A stretch of 7,128 nucleotides of DNA from an uncultured Klebsiella sp. (GCA_902490055.1 CABUCP010000166.1:1-7128), one strand, 5' to 3'; shown: positions 1 through 6,784, counted from the first letter of the stretch. Program-made: numbers and translations. The notes: generated by a model not told the origin, from the sequence alone.

Positions 1-259
1 CGGAAATCCGAACCGTACGCTGGCGATGATTTTTGAAACTTACCAGCCTGGGACCACAACCGGGGAGAGAATTAAGCATCAGGGTGAGGAGATAGGCACC
101 ATACTGGAAGGTGAAGTCGTGCTGACCATTAACGGTCAGTCGTACCACCTGGTGGCTGGACAAAGCTATGCCATTAATACCGGCATTCCGCACAGCTTCA
201 GCAACACCTCGGCAGGTATCTGCCGCATTATCAGTGCCCACACCCCCACCACGTTCTGA
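1..259 (+). CDS. puuR: PuuR, putrescine-utilisation repressor (C-terminal part, 5' end outside window)
   Basis: Represses the putrescine-degradation (puu) genes; in E. coli putrescine relieves the repression. An open frame runs in from the left edge: codons start at base 2 (GNPNRTLA, then the ATG at 26, which is an internal Met and not the start) and end at TGA 257-259. About 85 residues are visible of a family length near 185, so the N-terminal helix-turn-helix lies outside. What remains is the cupin sensor domain: a motif-1 segment (IKHQGEEIGTILEGEV, with the His and Glu), a motif-2 segment (YAINTGIPHSFSN, with the His and Asn), and the ending IISAHTPTTF that I recall from E. coli PuuR. It is followed by puuC, puuB and puuE on the same strand, as in the E. 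coli order, which supports the assignment. The family is secure. That the gene is intact upstream cannot be seen. Confidence 0.93.
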   Translation, partial: GNPNRTLAMIFETYQPGTTTGERIKHQGEEIGTILEGEVVLTINGQSYHLVAGQSYAINTGIPHSFSNTSAGICRIISAHTPTTF

Positions 260-265
260 TTTCTT

Positions 266-291
266 AGCCTGAGCAGGTTTCAGGCTTTCTT
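266..291 (+). terminator. Terminator- or attenuator-like hairpin after puuR
   Basis: AGCCTGA (266-272) and TCAGGCT (280-286) form a perfect 7-bp stem around a 7-nt loop, starting 7 nt after the puuR stop. A T-rich tail, TTTCTT (286-291), follows. The stem is only moderately GC-rich and the tail is interrupted by a C, so termination may be partial. A competing 5-bp stem, CAGGC (281-285) with GCCTG (295-299), would break the first one, an arrangement that could allow conditional read-through. That role is inference. Confidence 0.42.
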
Positions 292-444
292 CAGGCCTGT
301 CGCGGCGGATTATCTATTTCCGCCGCGGCGAAGAACTCGCAGCAATAATACCTGCGCAGCGCGGAAATCTTATTTCCTGCCGGCCCTCAGATAATTAACG
401 CCAGTGAATGGCGAAGAGACGGTTTTTTTACTCCGGGGATGCCC

Positions 445-473
445 TGCACCCTGAAAACGCCGAACCCTATATT
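445..473 (+). promoter_or_regulatory. Possible weak sigma-70 promoter for puuCBE
   Basis: TATATT (468-473) is a fair -10 hexamer, 29 bases ahead of the puuC start. At 17-bp spacing the -35 position reads TGCACC (445-450), only 3 of 6 to consensus. A second -10-like hexamer, GATAAT (390-395), has no acceptable -35. If real, this promoter would let puuCBE be transcribed independently of puuR. Confidence 0.28.
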
Positions 474-475
474 TT
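461..475 (-). promoter_or_regulatory. Partial PuuR operator-like site
   Basis: Read on the minus strand, 475-461 is AAAATATAGGGTTCG. The asymmetric PuuR site I recall from E. coli is AAAATATAATGAACA. The first eight bases match exactly, and 10 of 15 match overall. The site overlaps the candidate -10 at 468-473, which is where a repressor would be expected to act. The consensus is from memory and the second half matches poorly, so this is only a candidate. Confidence 0.25.
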
Positions 476-501
476 GCCGATGAAGTTTTTAAGGAGTCAT
501 G

Positions 502-1989
502 ATGAATTTTCAGCACCTGGCTTACTGGCAGGAAAAAGCGAAAAACCTGGCCATTGAAACGCGCCTATTTATTAACGGCGAATATTGCGCCGCGGCCGAT
601 AATACCACCTTTGAGACTATCGACCCTGCCGCGCAGCAAACGCTGGCGCAGGTCGCCCGCGGCAAAAAGGCCGACGTTGAGCTGGCGGTACAAGCCGCGC
701 GTCAGGTTTTTGATAACGGCGACTGGTCGCAGGCCTCCCCGGCCCGGCGTAAAGCGGTCCTAACTCGATTTGCCGACCTGATGGAAGCCCATTGCGAAGA
801 GCTGGCGCTATTGGAAACGCTCGATACCGGCAAACCAATTCGCCACAGCCTGCGCGACGATATTCCCGGCGCCGCCCGCGCCATCCGCTGGTACGCCGAA
901 GCGCTGGATAAAGTGTATGGCGAAGTCGCGCCGACCGGCAGCAACGAACTGGCAATGATCGTGCGCGAACCGATTGGCGTGATTGCCGCGGTGGTGCCAT
1001 GGAACTTCCCGCTGCTGCTGGCCTGCTGGAAGCTCGGCCCGGCGCTGGCAGCCGGCAACAGCGTGGTCCTTAAGCCATCGGAAAAATCACCGCTCAGCGC
1101 CCTGCGCCTGGCAGGGCTTGCGAAAGAAGCCGGCCTGCCGGACGGCGTGTTGAACGTGGTCAGCGGCTTTGGCCACGAGGCCGGGCAGGCGCTGGCCCTG
1201 CATCCTGACGTCGAGGTGATTACCTTTACCGGCTCCACCCGAACCGGCAAGCAGCTGCTGAAAGACGCCGGCGACAGCAACATGAAGCGCGTATGGCTGG
1301 AAGCGGGCGGCAAAAGCGCCAACATCGTCTTCGCCGACTGCCCGGATCTGCAAAAAGCGGTCAATACCACCGCCGGCGGCATCTTCTATAACCAGGGCCA
1401 GGTCTGCATCGCCGGTACCCGTCTGCTGCTGGAAGAGAGCATCGCCGATGAGTTCCTCGCGCTACTGAAAGCGCAGGCGCAACACTGGCAGCCGGGCAAC
1501 CCGCTGGATCCCAATACCACCATGGGGATGTTAATTGATAACGCCCACGCCGACAGCGTGCACAGTTTTATCCGCGGCGGCGAAGGCAAAAGCAAACTGT
1601 TCCTCGACGGGCGGAAAAATCCGTGGCCCGCCGCCGTCGGCCCGACCATTTTCGTCGATGTCGACCCGGCGTCGACCCTCAGTCGCGAAGAGATCTTCGG
1701 CCCGGTGCTGGTGGTCACGCGTTTCAAAACGGAAGAAGAGGCGCTGCGGCTGGCCAACGACAGCAACTACGGCCTCGGCGCCGCGGTGTGGACCCGCGAT
1801 CTTTCCCGCGCGCACCGCATGAGCCGCCGCCTGAAAGCGGGTTCCGTCTTCGTCAACAACTATAACGATGGTGATATGACCGTCCCGTTCGGCGGCTACA
1901 AGCAGAGCGGCAACGGGCGCGATAAGTCGCTGCACGCGCTGGAAAAATTCACCGAACTGAAAACTATCTGGATTGCTCTGGAGTCTTAA
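502..1989 (+). CDS. puuC: PuuC, gamma-glutamyl-gamma-aminobutyraldehyde dehydrogenase (NAD(P)+)
   Basis: Cytosolic aldehyde dehydrogenase that oxidises gamma-glutamyl-gamma-aminobutyraldehyde to gamma-glutamyl-GABA. Homologues also accept other aldehydes such as 3-hydroxypropionaldehyde. The 495 residues form one ALDH domain: VPWNFP with Asn168, the nucleotide-contacting Lys191 in KPSEKSP, the FTGSTRTG loop (242-249), general base Glu267 in LEAGGKS, catalytic Cys302 in GQVCIAG, and EEIFGPV (396-402). All key residues are present. Two ATGs lie in tandem at 499 and 502. The Shine-Dalgarno AAGGAG (491-496) is only 2 nt from the first but 5 nt from the second, and starting at 502 gives MNFQHLAYW and 495 residues, matching my recollection of E. 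coli PuuC. The stop lies 2 nt before puuB, so the two are almost certainly co-transcribed and may be translationally coupled. The Puu context separates it from other ALDHs. Confidence 0.96.
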   Translation: MNFQHLAYWQEKAKNLAIETRLFINGEYCAAADNTTFETIDPAAQQTLAQVARGKKADVELAVQAARQVFDNGDWSQASPARRKAVLTRFADLMEAHCEELALLETLDTGKPIRHSLRDDIPGAARAIRWYAEALDKVYGEVAPTGSNELAMIVREPIGVIAAVVPWNFPLLLACWKLGPALAAGNSVVLKPSEKSPLSALRLAGLAKEAGLPDGVLNVVSGFGHEAGQALALHPDVEVITFTGSTRTGKQLLKDAGDSNMKRVWLEAGGKSANIVFADCPDLQKAVNTTAGGIFYNQGQVCIAGTRLLLEESIADEFLALLKAQAQHWQPGNPLDPNTTMGMLIDNAHADSVHSFIRGGEGKSKLFLDGRKNPWPAAVGPTIFVDVDPASTLSREEIFGPVLVVTRFKTEEEALRLANDSNYGLGAAVWTRDLSRAHRMSRRLKAGSVFVNNYNDGDMTVPFGGYKQSGNGRDKSLHALEKFTELKTIWIALES

Positions 1990-1991
1990 TC

Positions 1992-3272
1992 ATGACTGAA
2001 CATACCACTAGCTACTACGCCGCCAGCGCCAACAAGTATGAACCGTTTCCGACGCTGGAGGAATCCATCAGCTGCGACGTCTGCGTTGTCGGCGGCGGCT
2101 ACACCGGTCTCTCTTCGGCCCTGCATCTGGCCGAAATGGGCTACGACGTGGTGCTGCTGGAAGGCGCGCGTATCGGCTTCGGCGCCAGCGGCCGCAACGG
2201 CGGGCAGTTAGTTAACTCCTATAGCCGCGATATCGACGTGATTGAGAAAAGCTATGGCCCGGATGCGGCCAAAATGCTCGGCAGCATGATGTTCGAAGGC
2301 GGCGAGATTATCCGCGAACGTATCCAGCGCTATCAAATCCAGTGCGACTATCGCCCGGGCGGCCTGTTTGTGGCCATGAACCATAAGCAAATGGAAACGC
2401 TGGAAGAGCAGAAAGCCAACTGGGAACGCTATGGCAATACCCAACTGGAACTGCTGGACAGCCACGCCATACGGCGCGAAGTGGACAGCGATCGCTATGT
2501 CGGCGCCCTGCTCGACCATAGCGGCGGCCATATTCACCCGCTGAATCTCGCCATCGGCGAAGCGGACGCCATTCGCCTGAACGGTGGCCGGGTCTACGAA
2601 CAGTCGCCGGTCACCCGCATTCAACACACCAGCCCGGCGGTGGTTAGCACCGCTCGCGGCCAGGTGACCGCCCGCTACGTCATCGTCGCCGGCAACGCCT
2701 ATCTCGGCGATAAAGTGGAGCCGGAGCTGGCGAAACGCAGTATGCCGTGCGGCACTCAGGTGGTGACCACCGCTCCGCTGGGAGAAGAGTTAGCCCGCTC
2801 TCTGATCCCGAAAAACTACTGTGTTGAAGATTGTAACTACCTGCTGGACTACTATCGCATTACCGGCGACAACCGCCTGCTGTACGGCGGCGGCGTGGTC
2901 TACGGCGCCCGTGACCCGGACGACGTTGAGCGTCTGATTATGCCGAAGCTGCTGAAAACCTTCCCGCAGCTGCAGGGGGTGAAAATTGACTACCGCTGGA
3001 CCGGCAACTTCCTGCTGACCCTGTCGCGTATGCCGCAGTTTGGTCGTCTCGACAACAATATTTACTACATGCAGGGCTACAGCGGCCACGGCGTGACCTG
3101 TACCCATCTGGCCGGGCGCCTGATATCGGAACTGCTGCGCGGCGATGCCGAGCGCTTCGATGCCTTCGCCAAACTGCCGCACTACCCGTTCCCGGGCGGG
3201 CGCAGCCTGCGTATTCCGTTTACCGCCATGGGCGCCGCCTACTACAGCCTGCGCGACCGCCTTGGGGTCTGA
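1992..3272 (+). CDS. puuB: PuuB, gamma-glutamylputrescine oxidase (FAD)
   Basis: Oxidises gamma-L-glutamylputrescine to gamma-glutamyl-gamma-aminobutyraldehyde with release of ammonia and hydrogen peroxide, supplying the substrate of PuuC. At 426 residues it has the usual length of PuuB and belongs to the DAO-type FAD-dependent oxidoreductases. The N-terminal dinucleotide fold shows VCVVGGGYTGLSS with the GxGxxG glycines at 34, 36 and 39, ending at Glu57, the expected ribose-binding acid. The family's ASGRNGGQL segment follows at 65-73. GYSGHG (362-367) near the C-terminus fits the second FAD-contacting region. There is no signal peptide or membrane segment. The start is ATG 1992, with GGAG (1980-1983) inside the end of puuC 8 nt upstream, so translation may be coupled to puuC. 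The reading frame is intact. Confidence 0.96.
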   Translation: MTEHTTSYYAASANKYEPFPTLEESISCDVCVVGGGYTGLSSALHLAEMGYDVVLLEGARIGFGASGRNGGQLVNSYSRDIDVIEKSYGPDAAKMLGSMMFEGGEIIRERIQRYQIQCDYRPGGLFVAMNHKQMETLEEQKANWERYGNTQLELLDSHAIRREVDSDRYVGALLDHSGGHIHPLNLAIGEADAIRLNGGRVYEQSPVTRIQHTSPAVVSTARGQVTARYVIVAGNAYLGDKVEPELAKRSMPCGTQVVTTAPLGEELARSLIPKNYCVEDCNYLLDYYRITGDNRLLYGGGVVYGARDPDDVERLIMPKLLKTFPQLQGVKIDYRWTGNFLLTLSRMPQFGRLDNNIYYMQGYSGHGVTCTHLAGRLISELLRGDAERFDAFAKLPHYPFPGGRSLRIPFTAMGAAYYSLRDRLGV

Positions 3273-3317
3273 TTCACGTTCGGTCCAGTGATTAACTTTT
3301 GCTAAAGGGTGTCTAAC

Positions 3318-4583
3318 ATGAGCAACAATGAATTCCATCAGCGTCGTCTTACCGCTACCCCGCGCGGCGTGGGCGTCATGTGCAACTTCTTTGCCCAGAG
3401 CGCGCAAAACGCCACGTTGACCGATGTCGAAGGCAATGAATATATCGATTTCGCCGCCGGCATCGCGGTGCTGAATACCGGCCACCGTCATCCGCAGATG
3501 GTCGCCGCGGTTGAACAGCAGCTGCAGCAATTTACCCATACCGCCTATCAGATCGTGCCTTATGAAAGCTATGTGTCGCTGGCGGAGAAGCTCAACGAAC
3601 TGGCGCCGGTACAGGGTCCGGCAAAAACGGCCTTCTTCTCTACCGGCGCGGAAGCGGTTGAAAACGCGGTGAAAATCGCCCGTGCCCATACCGGACGCCC
3701 CGGCGTCATCGCCTTTGGCGGCGGCTTCCATGGCCGTACCTATATGACGATGGCACTCACCGGTAAGGTCGCGCCGTACAAGCTGGGGTTCGGGCCGTTC
3801 CCCGGCTCGGTATACCACGTGCCGTACCCATCAGCGCTGCACGGTATCAGCACCGAAGATTCGATTACCGCCATTGAACGCCTGTTCAAAGCCGATATCG
3901 AAGCCAAACAGGTGGCGGCGATTATCTTCGAACCGGTTCAGGGTGAAGGCGGCTTTGTCGTTGCGCCGAAGGAACTGGTTGCCGCCGTGCGCCGCATCTG
4001 TGACCAACACGGCATTGTGATGATCGCCGATGAAGTGCAGAGCGGCTTTGCCCGTACCGGCAAGCTATTCGCGATGGATCACTACGCCGATAAGCCGGAC
4101 CTGATGACCATGGCCAAAAGTCTCGCGGGCGGCATGCCGCTTTCCGGCGTTGTCGGCAACGCGCAGATTATGGATGCCCCGGCCCCGGGCGGCTTAGGCG
4201 GTACCTACGCCGGTAACCCGCTGGCGGTAGCGGCCGCGCATGCGGTGCTGGATATCATTGATAACGAAGCGCTGTGCGAGCGCGCGCAGTTCCTCGGCGA
4301 GCGCCTGCTGGCGACGCTACAGGAAGTTAAGGGCTGGTGTCCGGCGCTGGTGGAAGCGCGCGGCGTGGGATCGATGATCGCCGCCGAGTTCTTCGATCCG
4401 GCGACCGGCGAACCGTCGGCGGCTATCGCGCAGAAAATCCAGCAACAGGCGCTGGAGCAAGGGCTGCTGCTGCTGACCTGCGGCCAGTACGGTAACGTCA
4501 TCCGCTTCCTGTACCCACTGACCATCCCGGATGCCCAGTTCTCCCGCGCGCTGACAATTCTACAGAACGTCACCCGGCTGTAA
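3318..4583 (+). CDS. puuE: PuuE, 4-aminobutyrate aminotransferase (PLP, class III)
   Basis: Transfers the amino group of GABA to 2-oxoglutarate, giving succinate semialdehyde and glutamate, the last step encoded in the puu cluster. Class-III aminotransferase hallmarks are visible: STGAE (108-112) for the cofactor phosphate, Arg140 in FHGRT and Glu210 in the EPVQGEGG segment for substrate binding, Asp238 in ADEVQSG for the pyridine nitrogen, and the Schiff-base Lys267 in TMAKSLAGG. The frame can be extended to a GTG at 3309, but that codon overlaps the ribosome binding site AAAGGG (3304-3309). ATG 3318 lies 8 nt after the site and gives 421 residues starting MSNNEFHQRR, as in E. coli PuuE. It follows puuB after 45 bases with no visible terminator, so it is probably in the same transcript. 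GabT is a close paralogue; position in the puu cluster decides for PuuE. Confidence 0.95.
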   Translation: MSNNEFHQRRLTATPRGVGVMCNFFAQSAQNATLTDVEGNEYIDFAAGIAVLNTGHRHPQMVAAVEQQLQQFTHTAYQIVPYESYVSLAEKLNELAPVQGPAKTAFFSTGAEAVENAVKIARAHTGRPGVIAFGGGFHGRTYMTMALTGKVAPYKLGFGPFPGSVYHVPYPSALHGISTEDSITAIERLFKADIEAKQVAAIIFEPVQGEGGFVVAPKELVAAVRRICDQHGIVMIADEVQSGFARTGKLFAMDHYADKPDLMTMAKSLAGGMPLSGVVGNAQIMDAPAPGGLGGTYAGNPLAVAAAHAVLDIIDNEALCERAQFLGERLLATLQEVKGWCPALVEARGVGSMIAAEFFDPATGEPSAAIAQKIQQQALEQGLLLLTCGQYGNVIRFLYPLTIPDAQFSRALTILQNVTRL

Positions 4584-4591
4584 TGCCCTCC

Positions 4592-4620
4592 GCCGACGGC
4601 CCCGGCCGTCGGCTATTTTA
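4592..4620 (+). terminator. Rho-independent-type terminator of the puu operon
   Basis: GCCGACGGCC (4592-4601) is a perfect complement of GGCCGTCGGC (4604-4613). In practice this forms about an 8-bp GC-rich stem with a 6-nt loop, followed by TATTTTA (4614-4620). It starts 8 nt after the puuE stop. On the minus strand the same hairpin follows the dmlR stop directly but lacks a T-run, so it looks like a terminator mainly for puuE. Confidence 0.8.
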
Positions 4621-5545
4621 CCTCGCTGCTGACGATACACTGCTGAGGATAATGCTGCTGAAAATAGTGGCGCAGAAACTCAACGGTGGTACGGATTTTA
4701 GCGGAGGTCGCCAGCCGCGACACGTAGACCGCCCAGACGTTGGCGGGCTGAAAGTAATCCGGCAGCACGTGCGCCAGATGACCGCTGGCGATATTTTCAC
4801 TGACGTCCCACCACGAGCGTAACGCGATCCCCTGCCCGTCAAGACACCATTGATGCACGATCTCGCCATGATTAGATGACAGCGGCCCGGTGACTTTGAT
4901 CGCGTGCTGACCCTCTTTACTGTGCAACTGCCAGACGCCGAATGGATGGTCGCGCTCTTTAATCACCAGGCACGGCAGGGTCGCCAGATCGCTAAGCTGT
5001 TTCGGCGGCGAGTGACGGGCAAGAAACTCCGGCGAAGCGCAAAGAATGCGGTGATTGGTCGCCAGCTTGCGGGCAATCAGGTTCGGCGCGATATCGTCGC
5101 CGACGCGAATATCGAGATCCACGCCTTCGTTAACCAAATCCACCAGCCGGTCCTGAACGTCAAAGCGCAGCTCCAGCTGCGGATATTGGCGAGCCAGCGC
5201 CGACAGCGCGGGGGCGACCACCCGACGGCCGAAACCAAAGCTGCTGATAATACGCAGCGTTCCCTGCGGCACCTGCCGTACGTCGGAGAGCTCATCCATC
5301 ATCTCATCGACATCCTGCAGAATACGCTGCGCCCATTCGTAAATCCGCTCGCCCTCTTCGGTGATCGTGACCCGACGGGTGGTACGGTGCAGCAACATCA
5401 CATGCAGAGTTTGTTCCAGCAGCGAGACCCGCTTGCTGACGAAAGCCGGCGACACGCCAAGCTCTTCGGCGGCGGCGGCAAAACCGGCCCGGCGAGCGAC
5501 CAGCATGAACACGCGTAAATCGTTTAGCAGCGGCAGATTATTCAT
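4613..5545 (-). CDS. dmlR: DmlR, LysR-type regulator, presumed activator of dmlA
   Basis: LysR-family transcription factor. In E. coli DmlR (YeaT) activates the divergent D-malate dehydrogenase gene during growth on D-malate. The N-terminal winged helix-turn-helix covers about residues 8-65 (LNDLRVFMLVARRAGF, then LGVSPAFVSKR at 29-39), followed by a linker helix and a periplasmic-binding-protein-like effector domain. The segments RRVTITEEGERIYEWAQRI and NHGEIVHQWCLDGQGIALRS match E. coli DmlR as I recall it; the last few residues (QCIVSSEVK) diverge. ATG 5545 gives 310 residues starting MNNLPLLNDL, close to the family's 307. A GTG at 5566 would add seven residues not found in the homologue. 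Neither start has a clear Shine-Dalgarno. It converges on puuE, with 29 bases between the stops, and diverges from dmlA, the classic LysR arrangement with its target. Confidence 0.92.
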   Translation of the reverse strand: MNNLPLLNDLRVFMLVARRAGFAAAAEELGVSPAFVSKRVSLLEQTLHVMLLHRTTRRVTITEEGERIYEWAQRILQDVDEMMDELSDVRQVPQGTLRIISSFGFGRRVVAPALSALARQYPQLELRFDVQDRLVDLVNEGVDLDIRVGDDIAPNLIARKLATNHRILCASPEFLARHSPPKQLSDLATLPCLVIKERDHPFGVWQLHSKEGQHAIKVTGPLSSNHGEIVHQWCLDGQGIALRSWWDVSENIASGHLAHVLPDYFQPANVWAVYVSRLATSAKIRTTVEFLRHYFQQHYPQQCIVSSEVK

Positions 5546-5648
5546 GATCTGTGTTTTATGTTTCACCAGTTAGCGTGATTAATTATGAACCAGTCAATTA
5601 TAGGATAGGCGGGTGGTCAAACATCATCGCTAAAAAGTGAGAACCGGT
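5546..5648. promoter_or_regulatory. Divergent dmlR-dmlA control region
   Basis: This 103-base AT-rich gap must hold both promoters and the DmlR sites. ATGTTTCACC (5558-5567) and GGTCAAACAT (5615-5624) are inverted repeats matching at 9 of 10 positions, 47 bases apart. Between them AATTAT occurs twice (5581-5586, 5596-5601) and CCAGT twice (5566-5570 region, 5590-5594). For dmlR, the minus strand has a perfect TATAAT (5602-5597) without a good -35, and TTGACT (5597-5592) with only a weak -10 at 17-bp spacing. For dmlA, TAGGAT (5601-5606) is a weak -10 with no good -35, as expected for an activator-dependent promoter. Which elements function is inference. Confidence 0.5.
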
Positions 5649-6734
5649 ATGAAAAAAACCTGTCGTATTGCCGCCATCCCCGGTGACGGAATTGGTAAAG
5701 AAGTTCTGCCTGAAGGTATTCGCGTGCTACAAGCCGCCGCGCAGCGTTGGGATCTGTCGCTGAGCTTCGAGCAGATGGAGTGGGCAAGCTGCGAATATTA
5801 CGCCCATCACGGCAAGATGATGCCGGACGACTGGCGCCAGCAGTTACAGGGCTTCGATGCTATCTATTTCGGCGCCGTCGGCTGGCCGGATACCGTCCCG
5901 GATCACATTTCGCTGTGGGGCTCGCTGCTGAAGTTCCGCCGTGAGTTCGATCAGTACGTCAACCTGCGCCCGGTGCGCCTGTTCCCCGGTGTCCCCTGTC
6001 CGCTGGCGGGTAAAAAGGCCGGCGATATCGATTTTTACGTGGTGCGTGAAAATACCGAAGGCGAGTATTCCGCCCTCGGCGGGCGCGCCAACGAAGGCAC
6101 CGAACATGAAGTGGTAATTCAGGAGTCGGTCTTCACCCGCCGCGGCGTCGACCGGATCCTGCGTTACGCTTTTGAGCTGGCGCAAAGCCGCCCGCGCAAA
6201 ACGCTGACCTCCGCCACCAAATCCAACGGTCTGGCGATCAGCATGCCCTACTGGGATGAGCGTGTGGAAGAGATGGCGAAAAACTATCCGGAGATCCGCT
6301 GGGACAAACAGCATATCGACATTCTCTGCGCCCGCTTCGTGCTGCAGCCGGAACGTTTTGATGTGGTGGTCGGTTCGAACCTGTTCGGCGATATACTCTC
6401 CGATCTTGGCCCGGCCTGTACCGGAACCATCGGCATTGCGCCGTCGGCTAACCTGAACCCCGAGCGGACGTTCCCGTCGCTGTTCGAGCCGGTTCATGGT
6501 TCGGCGCCGGATATCTACGGTAAAAATATCGCCAACCCGATCGCCACCGTCTGGGCCGGTGCCATGATGCTCGATTTTCTCGGTAACGGCGATGAGCGCT
6601 ATCACGCCGCGCACAACGGCATTCTGGCGGCGATTGAGCAGGTGATCGCCAGCGGGCCGAAGACCCCGGATATGAAAGGCAACGCCTCAACCCAGCAGGT
6701 CAGCGACGCTATCTGCAAGGTCATTTTGGGTTAA
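5649..6734 (+). CDS. dmlA: DmlA, D-malate dehydrogenase (decarboxylating; tartrate dehydrogenase family)
   Basis: NAD+- and divalent-metal-dependent beta-decarboxylating dehydrogenase that converts D-malate to pyruvate and CO2; relatives act on tartrate or 3-isopropylmalate. The 361 residues form one isocitrate/isopropylmalate dehydrogenase domain: IPGDGIG at 10-16, substrate-binding arginines Arg97, Arg107 and Arg133, Tyr140 in RENTEGEY, catalytic Lys191 in TSATKSNGL, metal and catalytic aspartates Asp224, Asp248 and Asp252 (NLFGDILSD), and the adenine-loop region EPVHGSAPDIYGKNIANP. Near-identity to recalled E. coli DmlA (YeaU) and the divergent dmlR favour D-malate over LeuB function. The frame extends to GTG 5637, but ATG 5649 gives the family length and has a weak GTGAG site (5637-5641) 7 nt upstream. 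No T-rich terminator follows; REP-like hairpins do. Confidence 0.94.
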   Translation: MKKTCRIAAIPGDGIGKEVLPEGIRVLQAAAQRWDLSLSFEQMEWASCEYYAHHGKMMPDDWRQQLQGFDAIYFGAVGWPDTVPDHISLWGSLLKFRREFDQYVNLRPVRLFPGVPCPLAGKKAGDIDFYVVRENTEGEYSALGGRANEGTEHEVVIQESVFTRRGVDRILRYAFELAQSRPRKTLTSATKSNGLAISMPYWDERVEEMAKNYPEIRWDKQHIDILCARFVLQPERFDVVVGSNLFGDILSDLGPACTGTIGIAPSANLNPERTFPSLFEPVHGSAPDIYGKNIANPIATVWAGAMMLDFLGNGDERYHAAHNGILAAIEQVIASGPKTPDMKGNASTQQVSDAICKVILG

Positions 6735-6738
6735 GCGT

Positions 6739-6763
6739 CCGGCCCGCGCTACGCTTCTGCCGG
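6739..6763. repeat. Decayed REP-like hairpin after dmlA
   Basis: CCGGC (6739-6743) pairs with GCCGG (6759-6763) around a 15-nt loop, five bases after the dmlA stop. The loop contains GCGCTACGCTT (6747-6757), identical to an 11-base piece of the second arm of the downstream BIME at 7100-7110. It is probably a degenerate REP unit that may stabilise the 3' end of the dmlA transcript. No T-run follows. Confidence 0.45.
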
Positions 6764-6784
6764 TGTTAGCGGCCATAGATACAG

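Larger units (their letters stand above)
260..501 (+). promoter_or_regulatory. Long puuR-puuC intergenic region with serial inverted repeats
   Basis: This 242-base gap holds no credible reading frame. Besides the hairpin at 266-286 it contains four inverted repeats. CGCGGCGGA (301-309) pairs with TCCGCCGCG (319-327), a perfect 9-bp, very GC-rich stem with a 9-nt loop and no T-run. CGCAG (338-342) pairs with CTGCG (352-356). GGAAAT (363-368) pairs with ATTTCC (372-377). CGCCA (399-403) pairs with TGGCG (409-413), with a T-run (TTTTTTT, 423-429) ten bases beyond. Five stems in about 150 bases suggest a structured leader or transcript-processing region that sets puuCBE expression apart from puuR. 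No known riboswitch was recognised. Confidence 0.5.

Noticed and set aside
260..501. Sigma-54 or CRP site upstream of puuC
   Set aside because: No GG-N10-GC pair with the expected flanks near the start, and no TGTGA-N6-TCACA match was found.
702..1382. 226-codon open frame on the minus strand
   Set aside because: It is antisense to puuC and low in complexity (Ser, Ala and Arg rich), typical of a shadow frame.
2790..3818. 342-codon open frame on the minus strand
   Set aside because: It lies antisense to the end of puuB and the start of puuE, crosses their intergenic gap, and looks like no known family. Long antisense frames are expected in GC-rich genes with strong third-position bias.
4583..4822. 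79-codon open frame on the plus strand after puuE
   Set aside because: It overlaps the puuE stop, runs through the terminator and then antisense to dmlR. No family features.
4904..5518. 204-codon open frame on the plus strand
   Set aside because: It is antisense to dmlR, with no ribosome binding site or recognisable domain.
5844..6614. 256-codon open frame on the minus strand
   Set aside because: It lies wholly within dmlA in antisense, and dmlA has all its catalytic residues. A bias artefact.
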